Source of the DNA: Oricola cellulosilytica
GTDB taxonomy: Bacteria > Pseudomonadota > Alphaproteobacteria > Rhizobiales > Rhizobiaceae
Length of the DNA stretch: 64,000 nt
Assembly: GCF_019966575.1 (NCBI RefSeq)
Contig: NZ_JAINFK010000001.1
Location: 1-64,000 of the forward strand
Reading direction: 5' to 3'
Below the pieces are notes generated by a model. The model was not told the origin of the DNA. It ran no database searches and saw only the letters and a program-made list of their open reading frames with translations. Both the position numbers and the translations under genes were made by a program. Within the stretch, counting starts at the first letter, position 1, and every line of letters begins with the position of its first letter. Below are positions 26,239 through 35,814 of the stretch, one piece after another.

Positions 26239-27284
26239 AAGCGGGCGTCCTCCGAAAGGGTGTTCACCGCAATGCCTGCAATGACGGGAACCGCCATTCC
26301 GTACAGTTTTGCCTTTTGAGGATTGGAGGCGTTGCCGTCGAGCGACCGCTTGTAGACACCCTGAAGAATGGCAGCGATGCGAAAAAACGAAAACGCAAGA
26401 TAGAACTTCCAGTTGTCGATCCGGGCGATACCGCGCCGCTCGCAATAGCGGCGCACATAATTTTCTTCGCCGGGAATTCCAAGCGACTCCCGGTCGACAC
26501 CGCCGAGGCCGCGAAAATCGCCCTTGTGCGGCAGGCGCCACTGCATGCATTGGTAGGCAAGATCGGCATAGGGATGACCGAGTGTCGACAGTTCCCAATC
26601 AAGAACCGCCATCACCCTGGGTTCACCGGCGGCGAAGATCATGTTGTCCAGGCGATAGTCGCCATGCACGAGCGACACCTGGCCATCGTCCGGCGGAAGG
26701 TGTTCTTCCAGCCAACCGATCACGGTCTCCATATCGGCAATCGATGCCGTCTCGGATGCGCGGTACTGTTTGGTCCAGCGCGACAACTGCCGCTCGAAGT
26801 AGTTTCCCGGCTTGCCAAAGTCCGTCAATCCCGCGATTTCGATATCGACCTCATGCAAGGCGGCAAGAACCAGGTTCATCTGGTCGTAGATAGCGGCTCG
26901 CTCCTCGGCATCTCGGGCCTCAGGAAGTGCCGGGTCCCAAAAAATCCGGCCTTCCAGATACTGCATCACAAAGAACATGCGTCCGATCGGACTGTCAGCA
27001 CCCTCCGCGCTCAGATGAAGCATACGCGGCACCGGCACGGACGTGCCGGCAAGCGCCTGCATGACACGGAACTCGCGATCGACCATGTGGGCCGATTTCA
27101 ACAACTTGCCCGCAGGCTTTGCCCGCAGCACATAGACGCCGCTTTCGGCATCGAGGCGGTAGGTCGGATTCGATTGTCCGGATTTGAACTTCGTCACGGA
27201 TTTCAGGCCGTGAAAACCGTCCAGGTTCGCTTCGAGATATCGACCGAGCGCTGCCTCGTCGAGATCGGTTCGCGCAACATTCAT
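26235..27284 (-). CDS. APH-family phosphotransferase (ACAD10/11- or LvaA-like)
   Basis: A 349-residue protein of the aminoglycoside phosphotransferase fold. The nucleotide-binding strand is around SGQSNPTYRL, the catalytic loop is VHGDYRLDNMIF (HxDxxxxN), and the metal Asp lies in VLDWELSTLGHPYADLAY. This subclass accompanies acyl-CoA dehydrogenases. Human ACAD10/11 and Pseudomonas LvaA phosphorylate the 4-hydroxyl of hydroxyacyl-CoAs so that the phosphate can be eliminated. An ACAD of the matching type lies just across the divergent promoter. I chose the ATG at 27282-27284 because MNVARTDLD starts the family alignment and it follows the SDR stop by 5 nt. Confidence 0.8.
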   Translation of the reverse strand: MNVARTDLDEAALGRYLEANLDGFHGLKSVTKFKSGQSNPTYRLDAESGVYVLRAKPAGKLLKSAHMVDREFRVMQALAGTSVPVPRMLHLSAEGADSPIGRMFFVMQYLEGRIFWDPALPEARDAEERAAIYDQMNLVLAALHEVDIEIAGLTDFGKPGNYFERQLSRWTKQYRASETASIADMETVIGWLEEHLPPDDGQVSLVHGDYRLDNMIFAAGEPRVMAVLDWELSTLGHPYADLAYQCMQWRLPHKGDFRGLGGVDRESLGIPGEENYVRRYCERRGIARIDNWKFYLAFSFFRIAAILQGVYKRSLDGNASNPQKAKLYGMAVPVIAGIAVNTLSEDARL

Positions 27285-27289
27285 GCGGA

Positions 27290-28105
27290 TTACTCCGAGA
27301 AAAGAGCCACACCATGCTGGACGGATTGACCTCCGTCGATCGGCAGGATCGCGCCGGTAACATAGGCTCCAGCCCTGGAACAAAGGAACAGCGTCGCGCC
27401 AGCAATGTCGGACGGCGCTCCGATGCGGCCCAGCGGGACACGTTTTCCGACCTTAGCGGCCTTTTCGTCGGAGCCGGTCGCAAAAGCAGTCATCTTGCTC
27501 TGAAAGGGGCCGGGGGCGAAGGCATTGACGGTGATGCGCCGGCGCGCGAACTCGATTGCCAAGGTGCGCGTCAGATGATGCACCGCCGCCTTGGAAGCCG
27601 TGTAGGAATAAGCGCCCTCGGCAAGCGGCTGCGTGCCCATCACAGACCCCAGATTGATGACACGGGACGGATCGTCATCACTCGCCGCTTTTTCAAGAAG
27701 GGGAGTCAATTCCCGCGTCAGCTGGAACAAGCCGGTCACGTTGACGTCGAAGATTCGCGCCCATGCCTTGTAGGGAAACGTCTCGAACGGCTCACCCCAA
27801 GTGAGCCCGGCATTGTTGATCAGGATATGGAGCGCATCGCCGCGTTCCCTCACCGCATTGGCCAATACCGCGACACCCTTTTCGGATGAGACGTCTCCGG
27901 CTAAGCCCTCCGCCTTGCCTGGCGCGTCCAAGGCATTGAGTTCCCCGGCTACGCGGGCGCAGTCATCGCCCTTGCGGGAGGCAATCAGAACGGATGCGCC
28001 GCCTCGCACGAGGGCGTCTGCCGCCATGCGGCCGATTCCCGTCGCCCCGCCCGTCACAAGCGCACGCTTTCCCGCAACGGAAAACAGTTCTTCCGCAAAA
28101 CTCAT
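27290..28105 (-). CDS. Short-chain dehydrogenase/reductase
   Basis: A 271-residue classical SDR. TGGATGIGRMAADAL is the cofactor loop, LINNAGLTWG follows, and the catalytic Ser and Tyr-Lys are in NLGSVMG and YSYTASKAAVHHL. The C-terminus GAYVTGAILPIDGG is standard. It heads the minus-strand operon (SDR, kinase, SDR) and is divergent from the TetR regulator. A 3-hydroxyacyl-CoA or ketone reductase role is likely but unproven. Confidence 0.82.
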   Translation of the reverse strand: MSFAEELFSVAGKRALVTGGATGIGRMAADALVRGGASVLIASRKGDDCARVAGELNALDAPGKAEGLAGDVSSEKGVAVLANAVRERGDALHILINNAGLTWGEPFETFPYKAWARIFDVNVTGLFQLTRELTPLLEKAASDDDPSRVINLGSVMGTQPLAEGAYSYTASKAAVHHLTRTLAIEFARRRITVNAFAPGPFQSKMTAFATGSDEKAAKVGKRVPLGRIGAPSDIAGATLFLCSRAGAYVTGAILPIDGGQSVQHGVALFSE

Positions 28106-28160
28106 TGTCCCTCCCCTTCCCGTGCTGCGGCACCTTCGAAACCGCGCTGCTCGTTGACAT

Positions 28161-28176
28161 CATACTCAGTAGTATG
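28161..28176. promoter_or_regulatory. Candidate TetR operator CATACT-N4-AGTATG
   Basis: CATACT (28161-28166) and AGTATG (28171-28176) form a perfect 6-bp inverted repeat with spacer CAGT, in the centre of the divergent SDR/tetR promoter. A TTGACA hexamer lies at 28154-28159. The right arm contains the first in-frame ATG of the TetR frame, which argues that translation starts further downstream. Confidence 0.6.
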
Positions 28177-28245
28177 TTCCATTGGCGACTGGCCGTAAAG
28201 CCGTCGGGTCAAGACGGTCACCGGGAGGAATTTGCGGGAGAAGCA

Positions 28246-28890
28246 GTGCCGCAGACCGAGATAGCGACCGTAATCGATCATCCGCCGGCGGATATCCTGT
28301 CGGTGGCCGCCCGGTGTTTTGAGGAGCGGGGTTACGACGCCACATCCATAGACGAAGTCGCGCGCGGGGTGGGCGCGACCAAGGGTCGGGTTTATCATCA
28401 TTTCAGATCGAAGGCAGATCTGTTCGCCGCGGTGTTCCGATCCGGCATGGCAATGCTGAGCGAAGCTGTCGAGCCAATTCTTGAACGGGATTACGCGCCG
28501 GTCGAAAAGCTCCGCCGGCTTGCCTCCGCTCATACCCGGACGATCCTTTCGACCAAGGCGTTCCAGCGGGTGGTGTGGGAGGGAGTCGAGATGCATTTGC
28601 GCGGCGCGACAACACCGGGGCAGCGTGAGGCGCTCGACGCGCTGGCACGCGCACGCAATACTTATGGCGAAGTGTTCAGACCTGTGATGGAGGCGGCGAG
28701 GCGGGACGGCATGCTGGATTATCCCAACCCGTCCGTCGCCCTGCAACTCTTCCTGATGACGTTGAACTCGCCGGTAATCTGGTATTCGCCCCGGGAGGAT
28801 GAAACCGAAGCCGACCGCGAAAGGCTGGTCGCCCAGACCGTGGATTTTGCCATGGCCGGCCTCGGGGAAAGAAAGGCGATGGCCGCATGA
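28246..28890 (+). CDS. TetR/AcrR-family transcriptional regulator
   Basis: About 214 residues. The N-terminal helix-turn-helix is at residues ~12-58 (DILSVAARCFEERGYDATS, then GATKGRVYHHFRSKADLF), and an all-helical ligand domain follows. I prefer the GTG at 28246 (VPQTEIATV) with GGGAG just upstream, because the upstream in-frame ATG at 28174 lies inside the probable operator; the start is not certain. Its stop overlaps the acyl-CoA dehydrogenase start (ATGA). It probably represses both divergent operons and responds to an acyl-CoA. Confidence 0.8.
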   Translation: MPQTEIATVIDHPPADILSVAARCFEERGYDATSIDEVARGVGATKGRVYHHFRSKADLFAAVFRSGMAMLSEAVEPILERDYAPVEKLRRLASAHTRTILSTKAFQRVVWEGVEMHLRGATTPGQREALDALARARNTYGEVFRPVMEAARRDGMLDYPNPSVALQLFLMTLNSPVIWYSPREDETEADRERLVAQTVDFAMAGLGERKAMAA

Positions 28891-30125
28891 CCTCGATGGA
28901 TCTCGGAATCACCGAGCGGTTGAAGCCACTTCTCGATCAGGTCAAAACAATGATCGCAGAGGATATTCTGCCGCTCGACGACGAGTTTCTGGCAGAGGTC
29001 GCGGTCGGAGATCGTTGGTCGCACACCTCCCGGCAATCCGAAATTCTCGAAGACCTGAAAGCAAAGGCTAGAGAAAAGGGCCTCTGGAATTTCTGGCTTA
29101 CCGATTCCGAACGCGGCTACGGCCTGACGACCGTCGAATATGCCTACCTCGCCGAAGAGATGGGCAAGAGCCATTTGGCAGCCGAGATCTTCAACTGTTC
29201 CGCTCCGGATACCGGTAACATGGAGGTTCTGGAGCGCTACGGGACAGAAGAACACAAGGCCCGATGGCTAAATCCGCTTCTCGAAGGCGACATCAGGTCA
29301 GCCTATCTCATGACCGAACCGGACGTCGCATCCTCCGACGCGACAAATGTGGAGATGTCGTGCATCCGCGACGGTGATCAATACATCATAAATGGCGAGA
29401 AATGGTGGGCATCGGGCGCCGGTGACCCGCGCTGCGCAATCTACATTGTCATGGTTCGCACCGGTGATGACGAGACACCCAGGCATCAGCGTCATTCGAT
29501 GATCCTCGTTCCCGCGGAAACGCCTGGCATCAGCAGGATCCGGCCGATGCAGGTCTATGGCGACGACGACGCGCCACACGGACACATGCATCTCAAGTTC
29601 GAGGATGTGCGTGTACCGGCAGGCAACCTGCTGCTTGGCGAGGGACGCGGCTTCGAGATCGCGCAGGGACGTCTCGGCCCCGGACGCATTCACCACTGCA
29701 TGCGCGCCATCGGACAGGCCGAGCGTGCGCTGGAACTTATGTGCCGGCGGTCGGTAAGGCGTGAAGCGTTCGGCAGGCCGCTGGCGCAGCTTGGCGCGAA
29801 TTTCGACATCATCGCCGAAGCGCGGATGGAGATCGAAATGGCGCGGCTGCTCTGTCTCAAGGCGGCATGGATGATGGATCAGGGGGATGCGCGCGCGGCC
29901 GCGCCATGGATCAGCCAGATAAAGGTGGTGGCGCCACAGGTCGCGTTGAAGATCACGGACGAGGCGGTGCAGATGCATGGCGGCCAGGGGGTGAGCCAGG
30001 ACACGCCGCTTGCGCGCATGTGGACTCATCTCAGAACCCTGCGCCTGGCCGACGGTCCCGACGCGGTGCACCGGCGGCAAGTCGCCCGCAACGAGCTGCG
30101 CCGTTACACGCAGGAAAAGGTCTGA
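28887..30125 (+). CDS. Acyl-CoA dehydrogenase (ACAD10/11-like)
   Basis: A 412-residue FAD enzyme. It shows AYLMTEPDVASSDATN (flavin-binding loop), INGEKWWASGAG, LGPGRIHHCMRAIGQAERAL, MHGGQGVSQDTPLARMW and a final TLRLADGPDAVHRRQVARNEL. The DGPDxVH ending is typical of the FadE/ACAD11 subgroup that pairs with APH-type kinases. The start ATG overlaps the tetR stop. It is first of a long plus-strand operon with two MDR oxidoreductases and transport genes. Confidence 0.88.
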   Translation: MTSMDLGITERLKPLLDQVKTMIAEDILPLDDEFLAEVAVGDRWSHTSRQSEILEDLKAKAREKGLWNFWLTDSERGYGLTTVEYAYLAEEMGKSHLAAEIFNCSAPDTGNMEVLERYGTEEHKARWLNPLLEGDIRSAYLMTEPDVASSDATNVEMSCIRDGDQYIINGEKWWASGAGDPRCAIYIVMVRTGDDETPRHQRHSMILVPAETPGISRIRPMQVYGDDDAPHGHMHLKFEDVRVPAGNLLLGEGRGFEIAQGRLGPGRIHHCMRAIGQAERALELMCRRSVRREAFGRPLAQLGANFDIIAEARMEIEMARLLCLKAAWMMDQGDARAAAPWISQIKVVAPQVALKITDEAVQMHGGQGVSQDTPLARMWTHLRTLRLADGPDAVHRRQVARNELRRYTQEKV

Positions 30126-30127
30126 AC

Positions 30128-31117
30128 TTGAGAGCAATCGTCGCCAGGGAATTCGGACCGCTCGACCGCCTCGAGTACTGCGAGGTGCCGGACCCGAAGG
30201 CGGTCGGTCGCGGCATCGTCGTCGAGCAGGAGGCGATCGGCATCAACTATCCGGACGGTCTGCTGGTGCAGGGCCTCTACCAAATGAAACCTCCGTTGCC
30301 TTTCGTTCCCGGGATGGAGGTTGTCGGAAGGGTCGTTTCCGCGAGCCCCGATGCCAAACGGTTCAAGCCGGGCGACCGGGTCGCCGCGATTTCGATGCTG
30401 GGCGGATATGCCGAGAAAGTCCTGATCGACGAACGGCAAGCGATGCCTTTACCGGACAGCATGCCGGCTTCGCATGCGACCGCGCTGCTGACGGGTTACG
30501 GCACGGCGCATTACGCGCTGAAACAGCGCGCTGTGCTGGCGGAGGGCGAAACACTGTGCGTGCTCGGAGCGAGCGGTCTGACCGGATTTGCCGCAGTGCA
30601 GATCGGCAAGGCGATGGGCGCGCGCGTGATCGCAGTCGCCTCGACCCCGGAAAAACGCAAGTCCGCGACCAAGGCCGGTGCGGACGAGGCGATCGGCTAC
30701 GACAATCTGTCAGAGGAGCTAAAGGCGCGTACCGGTGGCAAGGGCGTCGATGTCGCCTTCGATACGGTCGGCGGCGAGGCATTCAGCGCTTTGGCGCGCC
30801 GGATGGCCTGGAATGGCCGTCTGCTGGTGATCGGCTTTGCCTCGGGCGACATTCCGAAGCTTCCGGTCAATCTGACACTCGTGAAGAACTACAGCGTCGT
30901 TGGCGTTTTTTGGGGCGAGTTCATCCGGAGAGAGCCGGAAGCATATGCAGCCAATGTGCGCGAACTATTCGATTGGTATGCAGCGGGCAAAATCGAGCCG
31001 TTGATCGGCGGCGAGCATCCGCTTTCCTCAGCGGGAGACGCATTGAAGCAGATCCTGTCACGCGGCGCCTCGGGAAAACACGTACTGATTGCCCAAGGAG
31101 GGCAGACCAATGAGTGA
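30128..31117 (+). CDS. NADPH:quinone oxidoreductase-like MDR protein
   Basis: A 329-residue zinc-free medium-chain reductase of the quinone oxidoreductase/enoyl reductase group. The N-terminal GroES-like domain starts MRAIVAREFGPLD, the Rossmann loop is VLGASGLTGFAAVQIGKAMG, and DVAFDTVGGEAFSAL follows. The start is a TTG at 30128, 2 nt after the ACAD stop, with AGGAAAAGG upstream. Many longer in-frame starts exist inside the ACAD gene but would remove the family N-terminus. No zinc-binding Cys cluster is seen. Confidence 0.8.
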   Translation: MRAIVAREFGPLDRLEYCEVPDPKAVGRGIVVEQEAIGINYPDGLLVQGLYQMKPPLPFVPGMEVVGRVVSASPDAKRFKPGDRVAAISMLGGYAEKVLIDERQAMPLPDSMPASHATALLTGYGTAHYALKQRAVLAEGETLCVLGASGLTGFAAVQIGKAMGARVIAVASTPEKRKSATKAGADEAIGYDNLSEELKARTGGKGVDVAFDTVGGEAFSALARRMAWNGRLLVIGFASGDIPKLPVNLTLVKNYSVVGVFWGEFIRREPEAYAANVRELFDWYAAGKIEPLIGGEHPLSSAGDALKQILSRGASGKHVLIAQGGQTNE

Positions 31118-32141
31118 GTTGCCGAGCAGGATGAAGGCGCTGGTGCAGTTGCATAGCGGCTTCACCGACAAGCCGGAGCCTTTCAAGCTCGAAACGATGG
31201 CGCCCTACGTCGCGCTTGAGGAGATCGCCGTACCCGAGCCGGGCGACGACCAAGTGGTCGTCAAGGTTGCTGCGGCCTCGGTCAACCCCTCTGACGTAAT
31301 GTTCATCAAGGGGATGTACGGGCAGCCAAGGCGCGAAGGCGTCCCCGCTGGGTTCGAGGGCGTTGGCGAAGTGGTTGGGGGCAAGGCCGCAGGCGAAGGG
31401 CTGGTCGGTAAGCGCGTGGCGTTCACCGGCACGGGTTCAGGCACTTGGGCGGAATACGCGATCACCGACGCATCGGTCTGCATTCCGCTGATGGAAGGTA
31501 TCCGGGACGAGGACGGTGCGGCGCTGATCGTCAACCCGATGACCGCGATCGCCATGTTCGGGATCGTCAAAGACGAGGGCCAGAAATCCTTCGTCATGAC
31601 CGCTGGAGCGAGCCAGCTTTGCAAACTGATCATCGGGCTGGCGGCACAGGAGGGATATCGCCCAATCGTCACGGTTCGCCGCGACGAACAGATTGAGCCG
31701 CTGAAAGCGCTTGGCGCTGTGCACGCACTCAACGAAAAGGCAGCGGATTTTCATGCTCGGATGGCGGAAATCCTGCGCGAGGAAAAGCCACGGATTTTCC
31801 TCGACGCGGTCACCGGTGATCTTGCCGCGACGATATTCCACGCAATGGGTGGCGGAGCGCGTTGGATCATTTACGGGCGGCTCGATGAGAGCCTGCCGGT
31901 CATCAAGGAACCCGGCCATATGATCTTCCTCGGCAAACGCATCGAGGGCTTCTGGCTCGTGCGCTGGATGCGCGAGGCGGGAGAGGAAGGACGCATCGCA
32001 GCCGTCATGGAGGTTCAGAAGCAATTTCTGACGGGCAACTGGTCAACCGACATCTCGGCGCGGCTATCGCTCGAGGAAGCAATGGAAGGGTTGCCTGGCG
32101 CGCTTGCGGTTCCAAATGGCAAGGTGTTCATTGTTCCGTGA
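31110..32141 (+). CDS. Zinc-free MDR oxidoreductase
   Basis: A 343-residue medium-chain dehydrogenase/reductase, distant from its upstream neighbour. The substrate domain contains SVNPSDVMFIKGMYGQPR and VPAGFEGVGEVVGGKAAG. The nucleotide domain has an unusual loop VMTAGASQLCKLIIGLAA instead of GxGxxG. The ATG at 31110 has AAGGAGGG at 31095-31102 and overlaps the previous stop by 8 nt. Function is unknown beyond NAD(P)H-dependent reduction. Confidence 0.75.
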   Translation: MSELPSRMKALVQLHSGFTDKPEPFKLETMAPYVALEEIAVPEPGDDQVVVKVAAASVNPSDVMFIKGMYGQPRREGVPAGFEGVGEVVGGKAAGEGLVGKRVAFTGTGSGTWAEYAITDASVCIPLMEGIRDEDGAALIVNPMTAIAMFGIVKDEGQKSFVMTAGASQLCKLIIGLAAQEGYRPIVTVRRDEQIEPLKALGAVHALNEKAADFHARMAEILREEKPRIFLDAVTGDLAATIFHAMGGGARWIIYGRLDESLPVIKEPGHMIFLGKRIEGFWLVRWMREAGEEGRIAAVMEVQKQFLTGNWSTDISARLSLEEAMEGLPGALAVPNGKVFIVP

Positions 32142-32229
32142 GGAGACTGCGGCGGTATCCGTTCCGCCGGCCGCTTGTAAGGATGCGGCAGATACATAAC
32201 GGGTTCGGAGGCGTGGGAGGAGAAACGCT

Positions 32230-33105
32230 TTGGACATTCTGCAGCTCCTTGTGAGCGGCCTTGCGAACGGGTGCATCTACGGGCTGATCGCGCTCGGATT
32301 CGTGCTGATCTACAAGGCTACCGAGGCGATAAACTTCGCGCAGGGCGACATGATGATGCTGGGAGCGTTCATCACGCTCGGGCTCACCAATACAGGTTAC
32401 ATGGATTTGCCGTTCTGGATCGCGGTCCCCCTAGCCATCGCGCTGATGGGTGTGTTCGGGTATCTGCTCGATCTGATTGTTATCCGCCGCATGTTCGGCG
32501 AGGCGCAGATTGCGGTGGTAATCCTGACCATTGCCCTCGGCTTCGTGATGCGCTTCGCGGCGGGCACGATCTTCGGTCACGAACCGCAATCGCTCGAGAC
32601 GCCCTATGCGGGGCAGGACCTGCGCTTCGGCGGCGTAGTGCTCGGCGTCGATGAGGCGGTCGTGGTCATCGCCACAGTGGCTCTGACCGTCGTGCTTTTC
32701 TTGTTTTTCAACCGCACGAAACTGGGCGTCGCGATGCAGGCATCGTCGCAGAACCAGCTGGCGGCATACTATATGGGCATCCCGGTCCGGCGCGTTCAGT
32801 CGCTCATCTGGGGCCTTGCAGGAGTGACCGCCACGATCGCCGGCGTGCTCTACGCATCGAAGGGCTCTATCGATCCCTCTGCCGGCCTGCTCGGCATCAA
32901 GGCGTTCGCTGCTGCCGTGATCGGCGGCATGGGAAGCCTGCCCGGCGCGCTGCTCGGCGGTATCATCGTCGGGGTGATCGAGCCGTTCGCCAGCCGCTAT
33001 GTAGCGGCCGGCTACAGCCAGATCGCGCCGTATCTGCTTTTATTCCTCGTGCTCGTGTTCCGGCCACACGGCATCCTGGCCCAAGTTCACAGGAAAAAGG
33101 TCTGA
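32230..33105 (+). CDS. livH: Branched-chain amino acid-type ABC permease LivH
   Basis: A 291-residue inner-membrane permease with about eight helices; GLIALGFVLIYKATEAINFAQGDMMMLGA is represented by its NFAQG core, the LivH hallmark. FAAAVIGGMGSLPGALLGG is the second signature. The start is a TTG at 32230 with GGGAGGAG upstream. It forms the translocation pore with LivM. Liv-type systems import amino acids but also amides, urea and aromatic or acyl compounds, so the ligand is open. Confidence 0.88.
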   Translation: MDILQLLVSGLANGCIYGLIALGFVLIYKATEAINFAQGDMMMLGAFITLGLTNTGYMDLPFWIAVPLAIALMGVFGYLLDLIVIRRMFGEAQIAVVILTIALGFVMRFAAGTIFGHEPQSLETPYAGQDLRFGGVVLGVDEAVVVIATVALTVVLFLFFNRTKLGVAMQASSQNQLAAYYMGIPVRRVQSLIWGLAGVTATIAGVLYASKGSIDPSAGLLGIKAFAAAVIGGMGSLPGALLGGIIVGVIEPFASRYVAAGYSQIAPYLLLFLVLVFRPHGILAQVHRKKV

Positions 33106-34205
33106 TGCGCGTCGTTTTCAAGACCTCCTACGATCATGACATCGGCATGTTTCGGCATCGTGCGCAGGCGACCTGGTACGTTCTGCTCCTCACAGGGGTG
33201 TTGGCGCTGCCGCTGCTTCTCGGCAGCTTCCTGATCGGCGAGATGACGAACATGCTGATCTGGGCGATCGCCGGGATGGGGCTGATGATCCTCGTCGGCC
33301 AGACCGGACAGGCATCGCTTGGCCACGCCGCATTTCTTGCGATCGGCGCCTATGCCAACGTCATCCTGCAGCAGCGGGCAGGACTGCCCTTTCTTGTCAG
33401 CTTCCCGTTAGCGGGACTGATTGCAGGCGCGGCCGGTGTCCTGCTGGCCATCCCCACAACCCGGCTTCACGGCATCTATCTTGCGATCGCGACGCTCGCC
33501 GTCTCGATTCTGGTCGAGGATTTCATTGTTATCGCCGAGCCGCTGACGGGCGGCGTGGGCGGGATGTTCGCCGCCGACATTACTATCTTCGGCTACGCCA
33601 TCAACCGCTATATCAATCCAGATGCGTTCTATTGGCTGACGCTCGCGGTCACGCTGCTGGTCGTCTATTTTTACCGCAACCTGCTCCGGTCGCCGCTCGG
33701 ACGTGCATTCGCGGCGGTGCGCGACTCGGAAATTTCCGCCCAAGCAATGGGCGTGAACGTACCGCGCACAAAAGCGCTCGCGTTCGGACTTTCGACGGGG
33801 ATCACAGGCTTGGCCGGTGCCCTCATGGGCCATTATTCCGGCGTCATCACCCACGAAAATTTCACGGTCATCATCTCCATTCAAATGCTGCTGATGATCG
33901 TGATCGGCGGACTTGGCACCATCCACGGCGCCTTTTTCGGCGCAATGGTGGTGGTATTTCTTCCGCAGGCCCTGTCGTTCCTGCGTGACTGGGTCAGCGG
34001 CATGACCGGCGGCGGGTCAGTTGCCATATCGGGCCTCGAGACGGCCGTCTTCGCGATGATCCTGATTGCCTTCATCCTGTTTGAGCCAATGGGGATCTAC
34101 GGACGATGGCTGAAGATCAGGACGTATTTCGAGCTCTTTCCGTTCTACCGGAAGAACATGTTCAGACGCCAGAAGAGCTATCTTAAAACGGAGCGGATGC
34201 GATGA
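33105..34205 (+). CDS. livM: Branched-chain amino acid-type ABC permease LivM
   Basis: A 366-residue permease with about ten helices. GQTGQASLGHAAFLAIGAYA and GLAGALMGHYSGVITHENF are family marks, followed by MIVIGGLGTIHGAFFGA. The start ATG shares one base with the livH stop (TGATG). Confidence 0.88.
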   Translation: MRVVFKTSYDHDIGMFRHRAQATWYVLLLTGVLALPLLLGSFLIGEMTNMLIWAIAGMGLMILVGQTGQASLGHAAFLAIGAYANVILQQRAGLPFLVSFPLAGLIAGAAGVLLAIPTTRLHGIYLAIATLAVSILVEDFIVIAEPLTGGVGGMFAADITIFGYAINRYINPDAFYWLTLAVTLLVVYFYRNLLRSPLGRAFAAVRDSEISAQAMGVNVPRTKALAFGLSTGITGLAGALMGHYSGVITHENFTVIISIQMLLMIVIGGLGTIHGAFFGAMVVVFLPQALSFLRDWVSGMTGGGSVAISGLETAVFAMILIAFILFEPMGIYGRWLKIRTYFELFPFYRKNMFRRQKSYLKTERMR

Positions 34206-34993
34206 GCCCGCTTCTCGAGTTCGATAACGTTACATTGAGTTTCGGTGGACTTGTCGCCGTCGATCGGCTCAGCTTCACTGTTGAAAATGGCGAGGTTTTC
34301 GCGATCGTCGGGCCAAACGGCGCAGGCAAGTCCACAGCATTCAACCTTATCTCCCGTTTTTATGATCCGGTGGAGGGCAAGATCCGGTTGGCCGGCGATG
34401 ATCTGGTTCAGCATCCCTCTCACGATCTCGCCGGCCTAGGTGTGGCGCGGACGTTTCAGAACATCGAACTCTTCGACCAGGCCACGGTCCTCGAAAACCT
34501 GCTCATCGGGCGGCATCGCTTCCGCAAGTCCAATCTTCTAACCGAGATTGCGTTCACGCCTTTCGTGCGTGACCAGGAACGGCAGCACCGACACGCCGTC
34601 GAGGAGGTAATCGACTTCCTAGACCTGCAGCCCTACCGGGAAAAACGCATCGCCGGCTTGCCCTATGGCGTCCGCAAGGTTGTCGAGCTCGGCCGCGCGC
34701 TCGCGACAAAACCCCGCCTGTTGCTGCTCGACGAACCCGCCTCCGGCCTGTCGGTGGAGGAAACGCGCGACATGGCCTATTGGATTGAGGACATCAAGAA
34801 ACAGATGGGCATCACGGTGCTGATGGTCGAACACGACATGCATCTGGTTTCTTCAGTCTCGGATCGGGTGCTGGCCATGGCAGACGGCCACAAGCTGGCG
34901 CTTGGAACGCCGGACGAGGTACAATCCCACCCGGCCGTTCTCGAGGCTTATCTCGGCGCCGGCGATACGGCGGACAGGGAGGCAGCGGAATGA
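34202..34993 (+). CDS. livG: Branched-chain amino acid-type ABC ATPase LivG
   Basis: A 263-residue ATPase. The Walker A motif GPNGAGKST is at about residue 38, the signature region is LPYGVRKVVELGRALA (LivG-type variant of LSGGQ), and the Walker B is LLLLDEPASGLS with a switch His in VEHDMHLV. The Arg- and Phe-rich insertion around VARTFQNIELFDQ is typical of LivG. It overlaps livM and livF by 4 nt each. Confidence 0.9.
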   Translation: MSPLLEFDNVTLSFGGLVAVDRLSFTVENGEVFAIVGPNGAGKSTAFNLISRFYDPVEGKIRLAGDDLVQHPSHDLAGLGVARTFQNIELFDQATVLENLLIGRHRFRKSNLLTEIAFTPFVRDQERQHRHAVEEVIDFLDLQPYREKRIAGLPYGVRKVVELGRALATKPRLLLLDEPASGLSVEETRDMAYWIEDIKKQMGITVLMVEHDMHLVSSVSDRVLAMADGHKLALGTPDEVQSHPAVLEAYLGAGDTADREAAE

Positions 34994-35799
34994 CGACGGC
35001 CTCGATGGAAGCGCATATCAAGGATCCCGACTTCGTACTGCGCATCGACAATCTCGAGAGCTTCTACGGACCCATCATGGCGATCCGGGGCGTCTCATTG
35101 GTCGTTCCCGAAGGCAGGGTGGTCACAGTTCTGGGAGCAAACGGCGCGGGCAAATCGACTCTGATGAAAACGATCTCCGGCGTCATGGATCCGCAGAAGG
35201 GGAAGATAATCTATCGGGGGACGAACATCACCGGAATGGCTCCGGAGCGCGTCGTTCGGGCTGGTATCGTCCATATTCCCGAGGGCCGTGAAGTGTTTCC
35301 GCTATTGAGCCTCGAAGACAATTTGGCGATGGGCGCCTTCACGCGAAGCGATGGCGCGAAGGCGGTTCAGGAAGACCTCGACATGGTGTTTTCCTATTTT
35401 CCGATTCTGAAAGACCGGCGGCACCAGCAGGCCGGGACGCTGTCCGGCGGCCAGCAGCAGATGCTGGCGATCGCCCGCGGATTGATGTCGCGGCCGAAAC
35501 TCATGCTGCTCGACGAACCGAGCCTCGGCCTTTCGCCGCTTCTTGTAAGGGAGATCCTGACGATCATACGCAGGCTCAACCGAGAACAAGGCGTTACGAT
35601 GCTATTGGTCGAGCAGAACGCAAAGGCGGCGCTCGACGTGGCTGATTACGGCTACGTCATGGACCTTGGCCGTATCGTTATCGACGGAACGGCCGAGACC
35701 CTGAAACGGTCAAAGGACGTTCAGGAATTCTATCTCGGAGTGCAGACCGACAGCCAGCGCGGGCAGAAGCGCTGGAAACAAAAGAAGACCTGGCGGTAA
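34990..35799 (+). CDS. livF: Branched-chain amino acid-type ABC ATPase LivF
   Basis: A 269-residue ATPase with Walker A GANGAGKST, signature LSGGQQQMLAIARGL, Walker B LMLLDEPSLGLSP and the LivF block HIPEGREVFPLLSLEDNL. It pairs with LivG to energise import. It is followed after 15 nt by the acyl-CoA ligase gene, which links transport and activation of the substrate. Confidence 0.9.
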   Translation: MTTASMEAHIKDPDFVLRIDNLESFYGPIMAIRGVSLVVPEGRVVTVLGANGAGKSTLMKTISGVMDPQKGKIIYRGTNITGMAPERVVRAGIVHIPEGREVFPLLSLEDNLAMGAFTRSDGAKAVQEDLDMVFSYFPILKDRRHQQAGTLSGGQQQMLAIARGLMSRPKLMLLDEPSLGLSPLLVREILTIIRRLNREQGVTMLLVEQNAKAALDVADYGYVMDLGRIVIDGTAETLKRSKDVQEFYLGVQTDSQRGQKRWKQKKTWR

Positions 35800-35814
35800 G
35801 ATGGAGGCAAGACT

